DNA of 46,086 nt, taken from positions 1 to 46,086 of the forward strand of contig NZ_JAKNBL010000024.1 of NCBI RefSeq assembly GCF_022410535.1. Reading direction: 5' to 3'. Positions 25,865 to 32,818 of the stretch are shown here, piece after piece; the stretch's first letter is position 1, and each line of letters opens with the position of its first letter. Made by a program: the position numbers and the translations under genes. The stretch is from Pelotomaculum terephthalicicum JT. Its GTDB lineage: Bacteria > Bacillota > Desulfotomaculia > Desulfotomaculales > Pelotomaculaceae. The notes under the pieces are model-generated. The model was not told where the DNA came from, did not search any database, and saw only the letters and a list, made by a program, of their open reading frames with translations.

Positions 25865-26164
25865 AAATCAAAACCTCCTTAATTTTTTAGTTTAATGTTG
25901 AGCTATTATAAACTTTACTCAGGGGTAAACTTACTCATTGCATAATGCTTGCGCCGCATTATGCTCAACGCTCGCTTCTTCACCTTCTGAACCACCGCCG
26001 GGACATTCCCGGCCTCTCAAATCCGCTTCTCCTTTTATAGCGCTTTCTAAAACAGTTGCTTATATTACTTTCTTCCAAAGTGAAGACAACGATTAAAGGG
26101 CGATTTGGACTAAACCAGACTCTTCTGCTTCACATGAGACATTGATGCTGCAGTAGTTGAGGCT
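25865..26164 (-). other. Structured leader region with two hairpins and a 22-codon ORF
   Basis: On the minus strand a hairpin GCCGGGA/TCCCGGC with a 3-nt loop (25997-26013) and a 9-bp hairpin GCATAATGC/GCATTATGC (25940-25964) lie upstream of the gene at 25864. Between GTG 25983 and TAA 25915 is a short basic ORF, MKKRALSIMRRKHYAMSKF, then TPE. A TATAAT lies near 25903. No larger gene is visible. Confidence 0.4.
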
Positions 26165-26626
26165 CTACTTGCCGGCGGATTTATCCAGGGCAAAATACTT
26201 CCGCAACTTTTTCAACGCACGCTCTTTCGCGCGATGAACCACAGGCTGTGATATCCCCAGTTTCTTGGCTGCCTCTCGCTCGGTAAATCCATCCAGAATC
26301 GTTGCCCGCACCACTCTTTGCTCTTGTGGCGTTAACAACAAGAGGGCTTCCTGGACAAATATCATACCCTCGGCTTCACCGGGAACATCTACGGCAGCAG
26401 GAATGACATCAATCATGGTCAACTTATCGGGATCAGCGCTTTGAGACGCCGGACCATTCAGGAGCAAAAGCTCGTGTTCATTCAGTTGCCGGTACTTTTT
26501 AGTTAATCTGATTGCTTCATGGCGCAGGCCGGTTAAAAACCAAGCAATTGCCCGGGCTTCCTCTGGATCAAAATCATGAACACCAGATTTTCCAGAAGAA
26601 CCGTCAAGTACAATGAATAATCTCAC
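26165..26626 (-). CDS. Sigma-70 region 4 protein (SigO-like half of a split sigma factor)
   Basis: The 153-residue product ends in a clear sigma region 4 (LLLLTPQEQRVVRATILDGF, then TEREAAKKLGISQPVVHRA, followed by KERALKKLRKYF) at about residues 93-148. Region 2 is absent; the N-terminal helix DPEEARAIAWFLTGLRHEAI, with RLTKKYRQL, is typical of the C-terminal half of such factors. A separate gene 108 bp upstream encodes a region-2-like HTH_16 protein, recalling the two-subunit SigO-RsoA sigma of Bacillus. The start is uncertain: GTG 26626 overlaps the only Shine-Dalgarno-like GGGAGG. A promoter-like repeat copy lies directly upstream. Confidence 0.72.
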   Translation of the reverse strand: MRLFIVLDGSSGKSGVHDFDPEEARAIAWFLTGLRHEAIRLTKKYRQLNEHELLLLNGPASQSADPDKLTMIDVIPAAVDVPGEAEGMIFVQEALLLLTPQEQRVVRATILDGFTEREAAKKLGISQPVVHRAKERALKKLRKYFALDKSAGK

Positions 26627-26655
26627 CTCCCATCATGGTAACTAACTTGCCCTCT

Positions 26656-26697
26656 TACCATATAAAGAGAAAAAAGGAAGGCTTTTTGATACCCCCC
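26656..26697 (-). repeat. Dispersed 42-bp promoter-like repeat, copy B
   Basis: Nearly identical to copy A at 23722. On the minus strand GGGGTATCAAAA and CTCTTTATATGG would serve as -35 and -10 elements for the region-4 sigma gene, whose start is about 30 bp downstream. Confidence 0.65.
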
Positions 26698-26734
26698 TGT
26701 CTTAAAAAAGTTTTCTATTTTTATCTGCAAGTTT

Positions 26735-26926
26735 TTAAGCGGGATATTGATGAATCGCGTTCATTAACCAAATTACCAGATCTGAATAACATTCAAAATA
26801 ATGACCCGATCTGCGGCTATATTTTTTAACTGCCGGATTTAATCGATAAACCATTTGAACAAAAGCCTTCTCATCACCACTCTTAGCCCTTGCAACTAAC
26901 TCATGGAACTTGGTTTTTCTTTCCAA
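26735..26926 (-). CDS. HTH_16 / region-2-like co-sigma subunit (RsoA-like)
   Basis: TTG 26926 follows GGGAGGTTGAGTGAC and gives 63 residues; an ATG at 26974 lies inside the previous gene. The sequence LVARAKSGDEKAFVQMVYRL, then NPAVKKYSRR and CYSDLVIWLMNAI, matches HTH_16 (PF12645), which is sigma region 2-like (helices that contact core polymerase). In Bacillus, RsoA is a 79-residue region-2-type protein that works with SigO. Here the partner is encoded just downstream, and a holin-like gene just upstream, as in clostridial uviAB-type pairs. A two-subunit sigma factor is inferred. Confidence 0.7.
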   Translation of the reverse strand: MERKTKFHELVARAKSGDEKAFVQMVYRLNPAVKKYSRRSGHYFECYSDLVIWLMNAIHQYPA

Positions 26927-26942
26927 GTCACTCAACCTCCCT

Positions 26943-27233
26943 TTACCTTTCAGAACCACCAAACAATCGATCATGAATCACCTGCCAGCTTCCCATGGCG
27001 GAAGCCGCCACCAGCAAACCATTAAGAACACAAAGCGGAACATTTTTTATCGTAAAACTCCCTGCGGCGATATCGGCCAGAAAAACGATTCCTTCAGCTA
27101 CCACCACCACAAGACAGCGAGTGGAAAAACGCTTCAAAAAACCAAGATCCTTAATGGAATCAACCACCAGAACAGTCGCGGCCACCGCGCCAGCTAGGGT
27201 GCCAAGAGTAGCATAAGTAAACAAATCCTGCAT
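26943..27233 (-). CDS. Holin-like small membrane protein
   Basis: ATG 27233 follows GAGGTGGTGATGGA. The 96-residue product has three hydrophobic stretches (YATLGTLAGAVAATVLVV; CLVVVVAEGIVFLADI; NVPLCVLNGLLVAASAMG) and a charged C-terminus, as in small phage holins. It heads an operon with the two split-sigma genes. Holin-like genes beside sigma genes are known for toxin or bacteriocin release in clostridia. An ECF-type promoter lies at 27404-27433. A secretion or lysis role is inferred. Confidence 0.65.
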   Translation of the reverse strand: MQDLFTYATLGTLAGAVAATVLVVDSIKDLGFLKRFSTRCLVVVVAEGIVFLADIAAGSFTIKNVPLCVLNGLLVAASAMGSWQVIHDRLFGGSER

Positions 27234-27403
27234 TCCATCACCACCTCTCGAAGATAAAAAGTATCTATATGTATAGAAACGTGCAGATCAAAAAACATTG
27301 GCGGGACTGTTATAAGGTATTACATACCTTAGATCCAATGTTTTACACTTCTATCTTTCGACAGGTTTTGTCTTATTTCCTATATTTAACTGGTATTCTA
27401 TAA

Positions 27404-27433
27404 TATAGACGATTATAAGCAAAAAATAGTTCT
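27404..27433 (-). promoter_or_regulatory. ECF-type promoter (minus) for the holin/split-sigma operon
   Basis: Minus strand: AGAACT (27433-27428), 16 bp, CGTCTATA (27411-27404). It matches the window consensus exactly at the -10 and in spacing. About 170 nt lie before the holin start codon. Confidence 0.7.
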
Positions 27434-27717
27434 ACATATTTTTCAACCAGATCTAAAATAGTTTGTCACTCAATTACCATACTTTGGCTACAACATCACT
27501 TATTCCTGGCATTACTCACGGATCATAGCCATGGAAGCGCGAAACAAACTTCGGATTTCCTTTGTCTAGCTTGGGCCGATTTGAATTAGAACTCCATAAT
27601 TAGCGTACGTTCCGAAAAGCCTTTTGAACTTAAGAACATACAGTCCTGTAATCAACTCATTAGGCGCTAGCGTTTCATGTATTAGCTTACAAATCCAAAC
27701 GCATTTTATTAACTCTC

Positions 27718-27763
27718 TACTATGTAAAGAGAAAAAAGAGGGGCTTTTTAATGCCCCCCCCCC
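27718..27763 (-). repeat. Dispersed 42-bp promoter-like repeat, copy C
   Basis: ACTATGTAAAGAG, A-run, GAGGGGC, TTTTTAAT and a C run; more diverged than copies A and B. On the minus strand it points towards the holin/split-sigma operon, about 485 bp upstream of its first gene. Confidence 0.5.
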
Positions 27764-27893
27764 AAGAAATTCTATTGTTTTTGTCTCTAAGTTCCCAGCG
27801 TTCTTTGAATAATAAATGTTTGCTGTATATGATTATCAATACATCAAGAGCAGAACAATGCTCCCCAAAGAATGGTTCATTATGATTAGTTTT

Positions 27894-27924
27894 GTGAACC
27901 TGTCTGTTTCTCACAACGTCTTAT
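27894..27924 (+). promoter_or_regulatory. ECF-type promoter (plus) for the DUF881 gene pair
   Basis: GTGAACC (27894-27900), 16 bp, CGTCTTAT (27917-27924). About 33 of 36 bp around it match the site at 21167, including the spacer, so the two upstream regions are probably duplicates. Confidence 0.78.
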
Positions 27925-28115
27925 ATATAGAGCTCATGAGAAATAGATTAGTTGAAACGATAGCTTGGCAAGACGAACAGTATTGACACCAAGGGGAATT
28001 CCCGTTGCAAGGTTGTTAGACTGCCGGACAAGTATTATCAAAGGTCAAAACATGAATTTAAAAATGTTGATCGCAAAAGTTTAGTCAGTTCAGTAATTGT
28101 AGAGAGCGGGCGGAG

Positions 28116-28856
28116 ATGAGTAGCTTGAGGTTTAAAAGTTACTATTGGTCAGTGGTCCTGGTCGGCCTTGTTCTTGGAGTAATGCTATCTGTGCAATTCC
28201 GTATTACCAGGGATGTGCAGCATAATAAGGCTATCCAGAGAGCACAAGAATTGGCGGACCAGGTGGAACAGATGAAAAAAGAACACGAAGTTCTGCAAGC
28301 GCAATTACTCAGAATGCGCGGGCAACTGGAAGGTTTGTCCAATGAGTCTCTCTCGCCGCAAATTAAAGAAGAGATGGAGCTCGCGACGATTTTCGCAGGT
28401 TTGACCAAGCTTACCGGCAGCGGTGTGGAAGTGACCTTAAGAGACAGCAACGCTTCACAAAAATTCATAGACAATCCAAACGCCTATCTCGTGCACGATG
28501 AAGACATATTAAAAGTAGTGAACGAACTTAAAGCGGCAGGAGCCGAGGCTGTCGCGATTAATGGGCAGCGCGTGATAGCCGCCACCGAGATCAGCTGCAA
28601 CGGCCCCGCTATCAGAATCAATAAAAAAGCGCTTGCTCCTCCTTTTGTCATAACTGCCATCGGCAGCCCTGAAACCATGGAAAGCGCCTTGAAGATGAGG
28701 GGCGGTGTAATTGACTACTTGCAGTTTTTTGGCATCCAGGTTTCGGTTAAAAAGCTGGAGCAGCTAACAATCCCGGCTTATTCGGGAAGCATCAAGTCGG
28801 ATTATATAATAGAAGCGGATATTGACACTGAGTTTAACGCGTTAAATCAATCTTAA
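28116..28856 (+). CDS. DUF881 (YlxW/YlxX-like) protein 1
   Basis: The 246-residue product has an N-terminal transmembrane helix (YYWSVVLVGLVLGVMLSVQF), a coiled coil at about 35-75 (AQELADQVEQMKKEHEVLQA) and a DUF881 domain (VEVTLRD; DEDILKVVNELKAAGAEAVA; INGQRVIAATEISCNG; ITAIGSPE). DUF881 proteins sit near division genes in many Firmicutes and are probably anchored to the outer membrane face. It forms a pair with the next gene, 27 bp downstream, under the promoter at 27894. Confidence 0.86.
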   Translation: MSSLRFKSYYWSVVLVGLVLGVMLSVQFRITRDVQHNKAIQRAQELADQVEQMKKEHEVLQAQLLRMRGQLEGLSNESLSPQIKEEMELATIFAGLTKLTGSGVEVTLRDSNASQKFIDNPNAYLVHDEDILKVVNELKAAGAEAVAINGQRVIAATEISCNGPAIRINKKALAPPFVITAIGSPETMESALKMRGGVIDYLQFFGIQVSVKKLEQLTIPAYSGSIKSDYIIEADIDTEFNALNQS

Positions 28857-28883
28857 AAAAGAGCTCAGAGAGAGGTTTTAAGT

Positions 28884-29594
28884 TTGAAGAAAAGGATTTT
28901 TTTCTTGTCAATTTCCTTCGTTGCCGTTTTGTCGGGAGTGATCCTGGGCTACCAGTTTCGCGCCACCAGCGCCGGCAATAATGTTGTCCCCCTGGATAGA
29001 GAGCAGGAATTGGCTTTGGAGAAAAAAAGCCTGGTAGAGGATTTGTATGAAATGCGGGTAGAAATTTCCGATCTGTCAGCCAGGCTGGACCAGGCCGGGG
29101 TAGGGCAAAGAGAGGCTGAGCAAGCGCTGGAAAGGGAACTGGCCAGAATAAGACGATTTGCCGGCTTAGCCCCGGTGTCCGGGCCGGGAGTGGAATTGGT
29201 TGCGCAAATTCACCCGGAGCAGGATGGGCCCGGTACTGTCCAGCCCCCAAAAGATATCACCGACGAACATCTTTTAAAAATTGTTAACGAATTAAACAAA
29301 GCGGGCTCGGAAGCCATAGCCATAAATGGCCAGCGGATCACGCCCATCAGCGAGATACGCTTGGCCGGCAGCCACATCAACGTTAACGGGACTCCCATTT
29401 CACCTCCTTACCATATCACCGCCATCGGCAATGCCTCCGCTATAAAGAGCAGGCTGGAATTAAAAGGCGGCCTTGTCGACATCCTTAACGAATATGGCAT
29501 TTCTGTTGAAACGCAGGAAAGAAATGAAGTTATGATACCGGCTTTTGCAGGGGAGCTAAATTTTGAATATGCGAAACCTCTAAAAGAGAACTAA
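28884..29594 (+). CDS. DUF881 (YlxW/YlxX-like) protein 2
   Basis: TTG 28884 follows GAGAGAGG. The 236-residue product has the same plan as its neighbour: N-terminal helix (FFLSISFVAVLSGVILGYQF), coiled coil (KKSLVEDLYEMRVEISDLSA) and DUF881 domain (DEHLLKIVNELNKAGSEAIA; INGQRITPISEIRLAG; ITAIGNAS). The two genes are a tandem duplication and may form a heteromer. No catalytic residues are visible. Confidence 0.86.
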   Translation: MKKRIFFLSISFVAVLSGVILGYQFRATSAGNNVVPLDREQELALEKKSLVEDLYEMRVEISDLSARLDQAGVGQREAEQALERELARIRRFAGLAPVSGPGVELVAQIHPEQDGPGTVQPPKDITDEHLLKIVNELNKAGSEAIAINGQRITPISEIRLAGSHINVNGTPISPPYHITAIGNASAIKSRLELKGGLVDILNEYGISVETQERNEVMIPAFAGELNFEYAKPLKEN

Positions 29595-29905
29595 TCCCCA
29601 TACGTTATTCACCGACATAATATGCCATGAAATCCCAACACGAAGTATAGCCGTGAAAACCGAAAAGATCCTCCCTACAGGAAGCAGTTCCGCTAATTTT
29701 TCCGGCTGCCCGCCGTCAGCCCTGATTATCCAGAGCGTGTTGTCCCGCGCGTACAGGATGCGGTCCCCATCTTTAGCCCAGAGCGGCTGGCATACGCCTG
29801 TTCCGGCCGCGGTTAGGGATGAGCGCCAGTCGCCCGTCACCTAAAGCAGACCCTGCCGGACGAAAGCCAGATCGCCTTGATCCTTGAAGGCCGCCGTATT
29901 TACAT
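29580..29905 (-). pseudogene. Broken TolB/WD40-like propeller gene
   Basis: The minus frame reads TGDWRSSLTAAGTGVCQPLW, then AKDGDRILYARDNTLWIIRA, a blade like those in the two intact propeller proteins. An in-frame TAG near 29841 separates it from upstream blade-like sequence (TAAFKDQGDLAFVRQG). After LPVG the homology ends. It starts at the 3' end of the SLH gene. A relic of a third propeller gene. Confidence 0.6.
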
Positions 29906-30610
29906 CCGGGGATTCGCTGCCGGATCGCCGGAGGCCGGTGAACTTCCTGGTTCCGCCGCTTGAACAGGCGTGGCGACAGCCAGGGTTTTTAAAGTTTGAT
30001 TTAAAATGGTTGCCAGTTCCGCACGCGTTATTTTCCCGTCAGGCCTGAATTCATTGCCGGTGTACCTCATTATGCCGGTGTTGAAGACAAAGCTGATGTC
30101 GGATTGTTGTTTTTGGGTCAAATTTGTCGTGTCGGTATAATCCGGCCACATCATCGTGGTAACTACCGACAGCTTTTTGGCCGTAAAAGAATCGACTATC
30201 GCGCTGGCTGCTTCGGCTCTGGCAATAGTTTCATGGGGCCTAAATTTTCTGTCAGCGGTATTAAAGATATTTTTATAGCCTGTAATCATGGCAGCCTTGC
30301 CGTACCATGAATTATCCTCCACGTCGTCATACAGGTCGGCGGGGACAGGCGCTTTGATAAACTGTAAATCATCTATATTCAAATCAAAGGTTTTCACTAA
30401 ACATACCGCCAGTTGCGCCCGGTCAACAAACTCGTCCGGGCTGAATTTATTATCCCCCGTGCCGAGCATTATCCCTTTTTCGTAAACGGCTTCAATATCG
30501 GCGGAGGCTTGATGCGACTGAATGTCGTCAAAGGGTGCCCGGGCAAAGCCGGCGTGCGGGGCTATTAGAAGAGCTGATAACAAAAAAAACATAAGGAAAG
30601 CGCGTCTCAT
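29900..30610 (-). CDS. S-layer homology (SLH) domain protein
   Basis: The 236-residue product has a signal peptide (FLMFFLLSALLIAPHAGFA) and three SLH repeats. They are seen as ASADIEAVYEKGIMLGTGDN with KFSPDEFVDRAQLAV, NSWYGKAAMITGYKNIF with KFRPHETIARAEAAS, and FVFNTGIMRYTGNEFRPDGK with ITRAELATIL. SLH modules bind pyruvylated secondary cell-wall polymers. A short Ala/Pro-rich tail (QAAEPGSSPASGDPAANP) ends it. An ECF-type promoter lies at 30645-30675. Confidence 0.85.
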   Translation of the reverse strand: MRRAFLMFFLLSALLIAPHAGFARAPFDDIQSHQASADIEAVYEKGIMLGTGDNKFSPDEFVDRAQLAVCLVKTFDLNIDDLQFIKAPVPADLYDDVEDNSWYGKAAMITGYKNIFNTADRKFRPHETIARAEAASAIVDSFTAKKLSVVTTMMWPDYTDTTNLTQKQQSDISFVFNTGIMRYTGNEFRPDGKITRAELATILNQTLKTLAVATPVQAAEPGSSPASGDPAANPRM

Positions 30611-30644
30611 TTTTTTCTCCTCTTTCTCTAAATTGTATTTAAAT

Positions 30645-30675
30645 TATGGACGACGGAAGACATGAAAAGGTTCAC
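30645..30675 (-). promoter_or_regulatory. ECF-type promoter (minus) for the SLH protein
   Basis: Minus strand: GTGAACC (30675-30669), 16 bp, CGTCCATA (30652-30645). One -10 base differs from the consensus. About 35 bp lie before the start codon. Confidence 0.72.
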
Positions 30676-30871
30676 GCTAAAGCGGATAGAAAAAATTGGG
30701 TATGGTAATAAAGAGTAAGCAACGGCCGGCTTTTGCATGGGATACCAATAGCGAGAAGGTGTAAACACAATAATGTCGAAAATGTAAGTAATAATCATAT
30801 CGGACGAATGGGTGGACTTATTCATACTGTAAAAAATAATAAAAGTTGAGCACGAGAAAAAACGAGAAAAA

Positions 30872-32110
30872 ATGAACGACAATAACGACAGAGATAATTC
30901 TGCCATAAAAACAACAATAAAACAGAAATACCTGGGTAATAAAGGCATAGTTGTATTTTTAGCGCTGCTAAGCGCTTTTGTGCCGCTTTCAACCGACCTA
31001 TATCTCCCTGCCTTACCCACCATGACGGATTATTTCCAGGTGCACGAATTCCAGACAAATCTTACCCTGATTCTGTTTTTTATTTTTTTCAGTCTCGGAA
31101 CTTTGGTCTGGGGGCCGTTGAGCGATAAATACGGGCGCAGGCCCGTTTTGCTTGTTGGTCTAACCGGCTATACTATTGCAAGCGTTTTGTGCGCCGTTTC
31201 GTTGAACGTCTACCAACTGATATTTTTCCGGATTCTGCAGGCTGCCGGTGGAAGTGCCGCCAACGCTTTGGCAACGGCTATTGTCAAAGACATGTATTTG
31301 GGCAGAAAACGTGAATCAATTCTGGCGCTGGTACAGTCAATGGTAGTGATCTCACCTGCCGTGGCGCCGGTCATAGGGGCGCTGTTGCTGACATTTACCT
31401 CCTGGAGAGGAGTTTTTGTCGCTCAGGTAATTATCGGCGTCATTGCCTTCACCGGAGCGGTCGTGTTTCAGGAAACGCTGAAGTTGCGAAGCAGGGGCAA
31501 CCTCATTAATACATTAGGGCGGCTTGTCGTGGTGCTCAAAAACCCCGGGTTTTCTTCCTTGCTTATTATTTTCTCAATGACGGCCATACCAGGGATGGCA
31601 TTCATATCGTCATCTTCTTACATCTATCAGGACACTTTCAGGTTGAGCAGCCAGGTATACAGCTATTATTTTGCCTTCAACGCCGCGGGCATGCTGATCG
31701 GACCGCTGCTCTACATGAGACTTTCAGCTCAATTTAAACGATTTTCGATCATTAACGCCTGCTTCGCCGCTATGATCTTGAGCGGGTTTCTGGTTTGCGC
31801 GCTGGGAAGGCTCGGACCGTGGGTGTTTGCGGTATTGCTGCTGCCCGCGACGATCGTGGGAAGCTGCACCCGCCCGCCGAGCACATATCTTATGCTGGAA
31901 CAGCAGAAAGGCGATGCCGGTTCGGCATCGTCGCTGATGAGTTCGTGCGCGACAGTGATGGGAAGTGTGGGAATGATAATCGTTTCCCTGGGTCTGGGTA
32001 ATTTAGTTCTGATTGTCGGCGCGCTGAACATTATATTCGGATTGCTTTGCGGAGGATTGTGGCTGGCCGTAACAAAAAGACCGTTTTTAAATGTTGTGCG
32101 GGAAATGTGA
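30872..32110 (+). CDS. MFS drug efflux transporter, Bcr/CflA type
   Basis: The 412-residue product has about twelve transmembrane helices. It carries the MFS signature between helices 2 and 3 (GPLSDKYGRRPVLLVG) and the Bcr/CflA pattern STDLYLPALPTM in helix 1, with RILQAAGGSAANALATAIVK in helix 4. The family exports bicyclomycin, chloramphenicol, sulfonamides or small peptides; the substrate here is unknown. The start lacks a good ribosome binding site, so an internal start is possible. It is followed by a very strong hairpin. Confidence 0.87.
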   Translation: MNDNNDRDNSAIKTTIKQKYLGNKGIVVFLALLSAFVPLSTDLYLPALPTMTDYFQVHEFQTNLTLILFFIFFSLGTLVWGPLSDKYGRRPVLLVGLTGYTIASVLCAVSLNVYQLIFFRILQAAGGSAANALATAIVKDMYLGRKRESILALVQSMVVISPAVAPVIGALLLTFTSWRGVFVAQVIIGVIAFTGAVVFQETLKLRSRGNLINTLGRLVVVLKNPGFSSLLIIFSMTAIPGMAFISSSSYIYQDTFRLSSQVYSYYFAFNAAGMLIGPLLYMRLSAQFKRFSIINACFAAMILSGFLVCALGRLGPWVFAVLLLPATIVGSCTRPPSTYLMLEQQKGDAGSASSLMSSCATVMGSVGMIIVSLGLGNLVLIVGALNIIFGLLCGGLWLAVTKRPFLNVVREM

Positions 32111-32119
32111 AACAATAGG

Positions 32120-32179
32120 GCAATAGATAAGAAAACGTCTATGGATTAATAAGCCATAGACGTTTTTCTTATCTATTGC
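32120..32179 (+). terminator. Very long terminator hairpin
   Basis: GCAATAGATAAG-AAAA-CGTCTATGG pairs with CCATAGACG-TTTTT-CTTATCTATTGC around a 9-nt loop: 25 bp with one bulge. No T run follows, but the position after the MFS gene and the strength point to termination. The sigma-gene promoter begins at its right foot. Confidence 0.7.
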
Positions 32180-32209
32180 AAAACCGTTCACATGTTTTAA
32201 AAGTCTATA
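32180..32209 (+). promoter_or_regulatory. ECF-type promoter (plus) of the sigma gene (autoregulation)
   Basis: AAAACC (32180-32185), 16 bp, AGTCTATA (32202-32209). It matches the consensus in the -35 ACC and in GTCTATA; it is weaker at the first -35 bases. It lies 60 bp before the sigma start codon, so the sigma factor probably drives its own gene. Confidence 0.6.
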
Positions 32210-32269
32210 TAAAGTGATAGGCTTTTTAACCGGTTAAAGCTTTGAACGCGGAAAAACGGGAGGAATTTT

Positions 32270-32818
32270 ATGGTTGTTGTAGATCCGGATAGGGTTAGAA
32301 AGGCGTGCCGGGGTGACTCCGACGCTTTTTTAGAACTTATTCAGGAGAGAAAGGACGATATATACAAGCTGATATACACCTATGTAAAGAATAGAGAGGA
32401 TGCCCTGGATGTGCTTCATGATGTCGTTTACAAGCTGTATATATCCCTGAAAAAGCTTAAAACCCCGGAGTTTTTTAATGCCTGGTTGATCAGAATCACG
32501 GTAAACTGCTGTATCGATCAATTGAGAAAGAGCAAGAAAATTGCCGGCTTCGAAATAAAATATGACGATCCTGGAGCATTGGAACAAATTGCTGACGACA
32601 GTCAAAATCACGGGGAGCTAATCATCTCCAACATTGACTTATTCAATGCCATAGACAAGCTCAGCATAGAACAGCGAACTGTAGTTATTTTAAAATACTT
32701 TCAGGATCTAACCCTGTCCCAAGTCGCGGAGGTGCTGGCATGCCCGGTTGGAACGGTCAAAACCAGGCTGAATAAAGCACTGCGTTATTTAAGACGGGAA
32801 CTGAAGGAGGGATATTAA
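32270..32818 (+). CDS. ECF-type RNA polymerase sigma factor, candidate master of the local regulon
   Basis: The 182-residue product has sigma region 2 at about 10-85 (YTYVKNREDALDVLHDVVYK; FFNAWLIRITVNCCIDQLRK) and region 4 at about 125-178 (LSIEQRTVVILKYFQDLTLS, then CPVGTVKTRLNKALRYLRRE). GGGAGG precedes ATG 32270. It overlaps its anti-sigma-like partner by 1 bp. Its own promoter has the GAAC-N16-CGTCTA form found at six other sites in the window, so it is the best candidate for the regulator of those sites; the sigma gene at 23839 is the alternative. Confidence 0.87.
   Translation: MVVVDPDRVRKACRGDSDAFLELIQERKDDIYKLIYTYVKNREDALDVLHDVVYKLYISLKKLKTPEFFNAWLIRITVNCCIDQLRKSKKIAGFEIKYDDPGALEQIADDSQNHGELIISNIDLFNAIDKLSIEQRTVVILKYFQDLTLSQVAEVLACPVGTVKTRLNKALRYLRRELKEGY

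Larger units (their letters stand above)
27234..28115. other. Long intergenic region with two ECF-type promoters and a repeat copy
   Basis: No convincing coding frame is found over about 880 bp. It holds the minus-strand ECF-type promoter (27404-27433), repeat copy C (27718-27763) with a run of ten C, and the plus-strand ECF-type promoter (27894-27924). The 190-nt leader before the DUF881 gene shows no recognised riboswitch. Confidence 0.6.

Noticed and set aside
23722-27763. The three 42-bp repeats as a CRISPR array or as terminators
   Set aside because: They are kilobases apart without spacers, and copies A and B do not fold into a stable hairpin on either strand.
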